Positions 32,172 to 33,465 of a DNA stretch of 33,465 nt are shown in pieces; position 1 is the stretch's first letter, and each line of letters begins with the position of its first letter. The position numbers were made by a program, and so were the translations under genes. Below the pieces are notes generated by a model, which saw only the letters and a program-made list of their open reading frames with translations, did not search any database and was not told the origin of the DNA. Location: contig NZ_JALM01000056.1 in the NCBI RefSeq assembly GCF_000737195.2, forward strand, positions 1-33,465, read 5' to 3'. The DNA is from Sciscionella sediminilitoris (GTDB taxonomy: Bacteria > Actinomycetota > Actinomycetes > Mycobacteriales > Pseudonocardiaceae).

Positions 32172-32716
32172 GATGCCTCCCTGTCCGTTTCCCCTACCGA
32201 GATAGTAGGACTTCCAACTATCGGTCGCCAGAGTGTGTTGTGTCACCGGTGGACTACCGGCGATCACGACTGGGGAACAGCCTCGACGGCGACCACGGGA
32301 TCGTCCTCGCGGTCGCAGGCCGACGGAGATACTGAGGAAGGCGCCGACGGAGCCGACGAGTGAGATGGCGGCGAGCCACCGAACGGAAAACTGACCGAGG
32401 CCGGAACAAATCAACGGCGAGCACGACAGAAGCCGCCACTGGATGCAGCGGGTGTCGCACTCGCCGTGATAGTCACGCTCGATTGACCGGTCGGCCCACC
32501 GCAGCCAGTCATGGCGTCCGATTCACTCGGCCGCCATCCTGGCTCACGGCCCCTTTGCCGGGCCCCGGCCTACTACTTCACAGTCCGTTCGATGCCATTA
32601 TTCGCAGCCCTTCCTTCGCGGGGATTCGCAGCACTGGCGATAATACTACGGCCAAGGGACAATACGTCCCCCGATACAGGTAGTGTCAACACACAGCACA
32701 GGGAGGTGAGCAATTG
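32172..32716. other. 545-bp gene-free region between mutase and membrane protein genes
   Basis: No frame here has convincing coding character on either strand. It contains the mutase promoter with a palindromic site (32201-32222), an inverted repeat GGGAC-aatac-GTCCC (32656-32670), and the promoter of the membrane protein gene, with TAGTGT (32681-32686, fits TANNNT) and a strong GGGAGGTGAG ribosome site (32701-32710). The last 200 bp are more AT-rich than the surroundings. The middle (about 32240-32560) shows nothing recognisable. Confidence 0.7.
32201..32222. promoter_or_regulatory. 22-bp palindromic candidate operator over the mutase -10 region
   Basis: GATAGT and ACTATC are perfect outer arms; inner GGA and TCC also pair, giving 18 of 22 symmetric positions (GATAGT-n-GGA-nn-TCC-n-ACTATC). 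On the minus strand TACTAT within it fits the -10 TANNNT, so a bound protein would block mutase transcription. TetR-type symmetry; no regulator gene is adjacent. Confidence 0.6.
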
Positions 32717-33465
32717 ATGACCGCGAGTGCTCACCAGCCACGTCTGTGCTCGCTCAAGAACTGGCAATTGTGGCGGCAGCGTCCGCTTGCCATCGCCTGG
32801 CTGCTCGCCGTGGCGGGCATCGCACTCATCGTCACCGTGCTCGGTTACGTCTTCCTGGAACCGACCGGGCACGATCTGATCGTCTTCGGCGCACTGATCG
32901 CTCTCGGCATTGTCCAGGCCGAGATCAGCCGGCATGTCGAACGCACGAGGCGCAGTATCAACACCGTCCGGCACGTCGACCTGACCTCGGTGTGGACCTT
33001 CGCCGGAGTCCTGCTGCTTCCGCCGGGGCTCGCCTATTCCGTGATCATCGTGCTCTACCTGCACCTCGGACTGCGCAGCTGGCTCGGCGCCCAACCGCTG
33101 TTCCAGCAGATACACGCCCCCGCGGCGGTACTCGTCACGGCACCGTTCGCCCAGTGGCTTTTCCACCTGATCAGCCCGGTGCCGTTCAACGACCTCGCCG
33201 AGGCCTCCACGATGGTGCTCGCGGCGACCGCGGTCGCCGCGCTGGCGTACTCCGTCATCGACATGTTCATCATCGCCATCGCCGCGGCCGTACTGCGCGG
33301 CGGCGACAGCTTCCGTACCTATGTCGGCGACTTCACCAACCACGGCCTCGACCTGAGCACCAACTGCATCGGCGCCTTCGTTGCGCTCGCCCTGGTGTAC
33401 CAGCCGTTCTTCGTGGTGTTCACCATCGTCCCGGTGCTGGTCATCCACCGCAGCGTGCTGGTCAA
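32717..33465 (+). CDS. Polytopic membrane protein, N-terminal part (possible GGDEF sensor domain), partial
   Basis: 249 codons visible, open to the right edge. The start ATG 32717 follows GGAGGTGAG by 6 bases, an excellent ribosome site. After a basic N-terminus (KNWQLWRQRP) there are about six hydrophobic segments (IAWLLAVAGIALIVTVLGYVFL, LIVFGALIALGIV, VWTFAGVLLLPPGLAYSVIIVLYL, APAAVLVTAPFAQWLF, MVLAATAVAALAYSVIDMFIIAIAAAVL, IGAFVALALVYQPFFVVFTIVPVLVIH). The pattern resembles the membrane half of actinomycete diguanylate cyclases, but no GGDEF or other catalytic motif is inside the window, so this is an inference. A frame on the opposite strand over the same DNA has no convincing protein features. 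Confidence 0.8.
   Translation, partial: MTASAHQPRLCSLKNWQLWRQRPLAIAWLLAVAGIALIVTVLGYVFLEPTGHDLIVFGALIALGIVQAEISRHVERTRRSINTVRHVDLTSVWTFAGVLLLPPGLAYSVIIVLYLHLGLRSWLGAQPLFQQIHAPAAVLVTAPFAQWLFHLISPVPFNDLAEASTMVLAATAVAALAYSVIDMFIIAIAAAVLRGGDSFRTYVGDFTNHGLDLSTNCIGAFVALALVYQPFFVVFTIVPVLVIHRSVLV

Noticed and set aside
32172-32414. Possible upstream extension of the mutase frame with one hydrophobic stretch, or a decayed transporter remnant
   Set aside because: The ATG at 32171 has a good ribosome site and the family-like N-terminus; the extension crosses the promoter and is Arg-rich, and one hydrophobic run is too little to call a pseudogene.
32573-33448. 291-codon minus-strand frame at the right edge
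   Set aside because: Charged, repetitive translation; the plus frame has a strong ribosome site and regular membrane helices.
1-33465. CRISPR array, tRNA/rRNA genes, insertion sequence or integrase
   Set aside because: No regularly spaced repeats, cloverleaf-like segment, transposase/integrase motif or terminal inverted repeats were seen by eye; a covariance-model scan would be decisive.

Overview
The window is dense, roughly 70% GC DNA with strong G/C third-codon bias, frequent GTG starts, 4-bp ATGA/GTGA gene overlaps and several genes without a Shine-Dalgarno sequence. Gene content (F420-type luciferase-like oxidoreductase, PIG-L deacetylase, isobutyryl-CoA mutase large subunit, secreted AroQ-gamma chorismate mutase, SCO6745 family, DUF3558-like lipoprotein, DUF3417 glucan phosphorylase) points to a filamentous actinomycete, most likely Pseudonocardiales. 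Genus cannot be fixed from sequence alone. No rRNA, tRNA, CRISPR array, insertion sequence or prophage was seen; it reads as ordinary chromosome.

Layout. 1-3100 (minus): a MarR regulator with a His-rich repeat tail is coupled (ATGA) to a 14-TM drug-exporter-type MFS protein whose C-terminus carries tandem Ig/prealbumin-like domains and runs off the left edge. 3256-9554 (minus): TRIC-type cation channel, HrpA helicase and an acyl-CoA synthetase follow each other closely. A divergent molybdopterin oxidoreductase (9660-11735, plus) meets tail to tail a coupled isochorismatase-GlxA regulator pair (11713-13205, minus). 13339-13959 (plus) is a KDPG/KHG aldolase, followed by a candidate dispersed repeat and three minus-strand genes (small membrane protein, gamma-glutamylcyclotransferase-like protein, VC0807-like membrane protein).

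16155-17246 (plus) is a sulfur island: a candidate Cys-containing leader peptide, cysteine dioxygenase and a rhodanese. It converges at a strong hairpin on a minus-strand cluster of TetR regulator, AurF-like diiron oxygenase and PIG-L deacetylase. A luciferase-like oxidoreductase diverges from the TetR gene across a palindromic site. Glucan phosphorylase and a secreted chorismate mutase (minus) are divergent from two tandem paralogous zinc-metallopeptidase lipoproteins and an overlapping DUF3558-like lipoprotein (plus).

The right part (minus) holds a thioredoxin-TPR protein (YbbN/CnoX-like), a GT1-type glycosyltransferase, an SCO6745-family protein and an acyl-CoA mutase large subunit. The mutase active-site residues (F94, Q212) match isobutyryl-CoA rather than methylmalonyl-CoA mutase. 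A 545-bp gene-free region with a palindromic candidate operator separates it from a partial polytopic membrane protein (possibly the sensor half of a GGDEF protein) leaving the right edge.

No single unmistakably new system is present. The best leads are the candidate cysteine-responsive leader before the dioxygenase/rhodanese pair, the MFS exporter with putatively cytosolic prealbumin-like domains under a His-repeat MarR regulator, the TetR-AurF-PIG-L cluster, and the orphan isobutyryl-CoA mutase large subunit.
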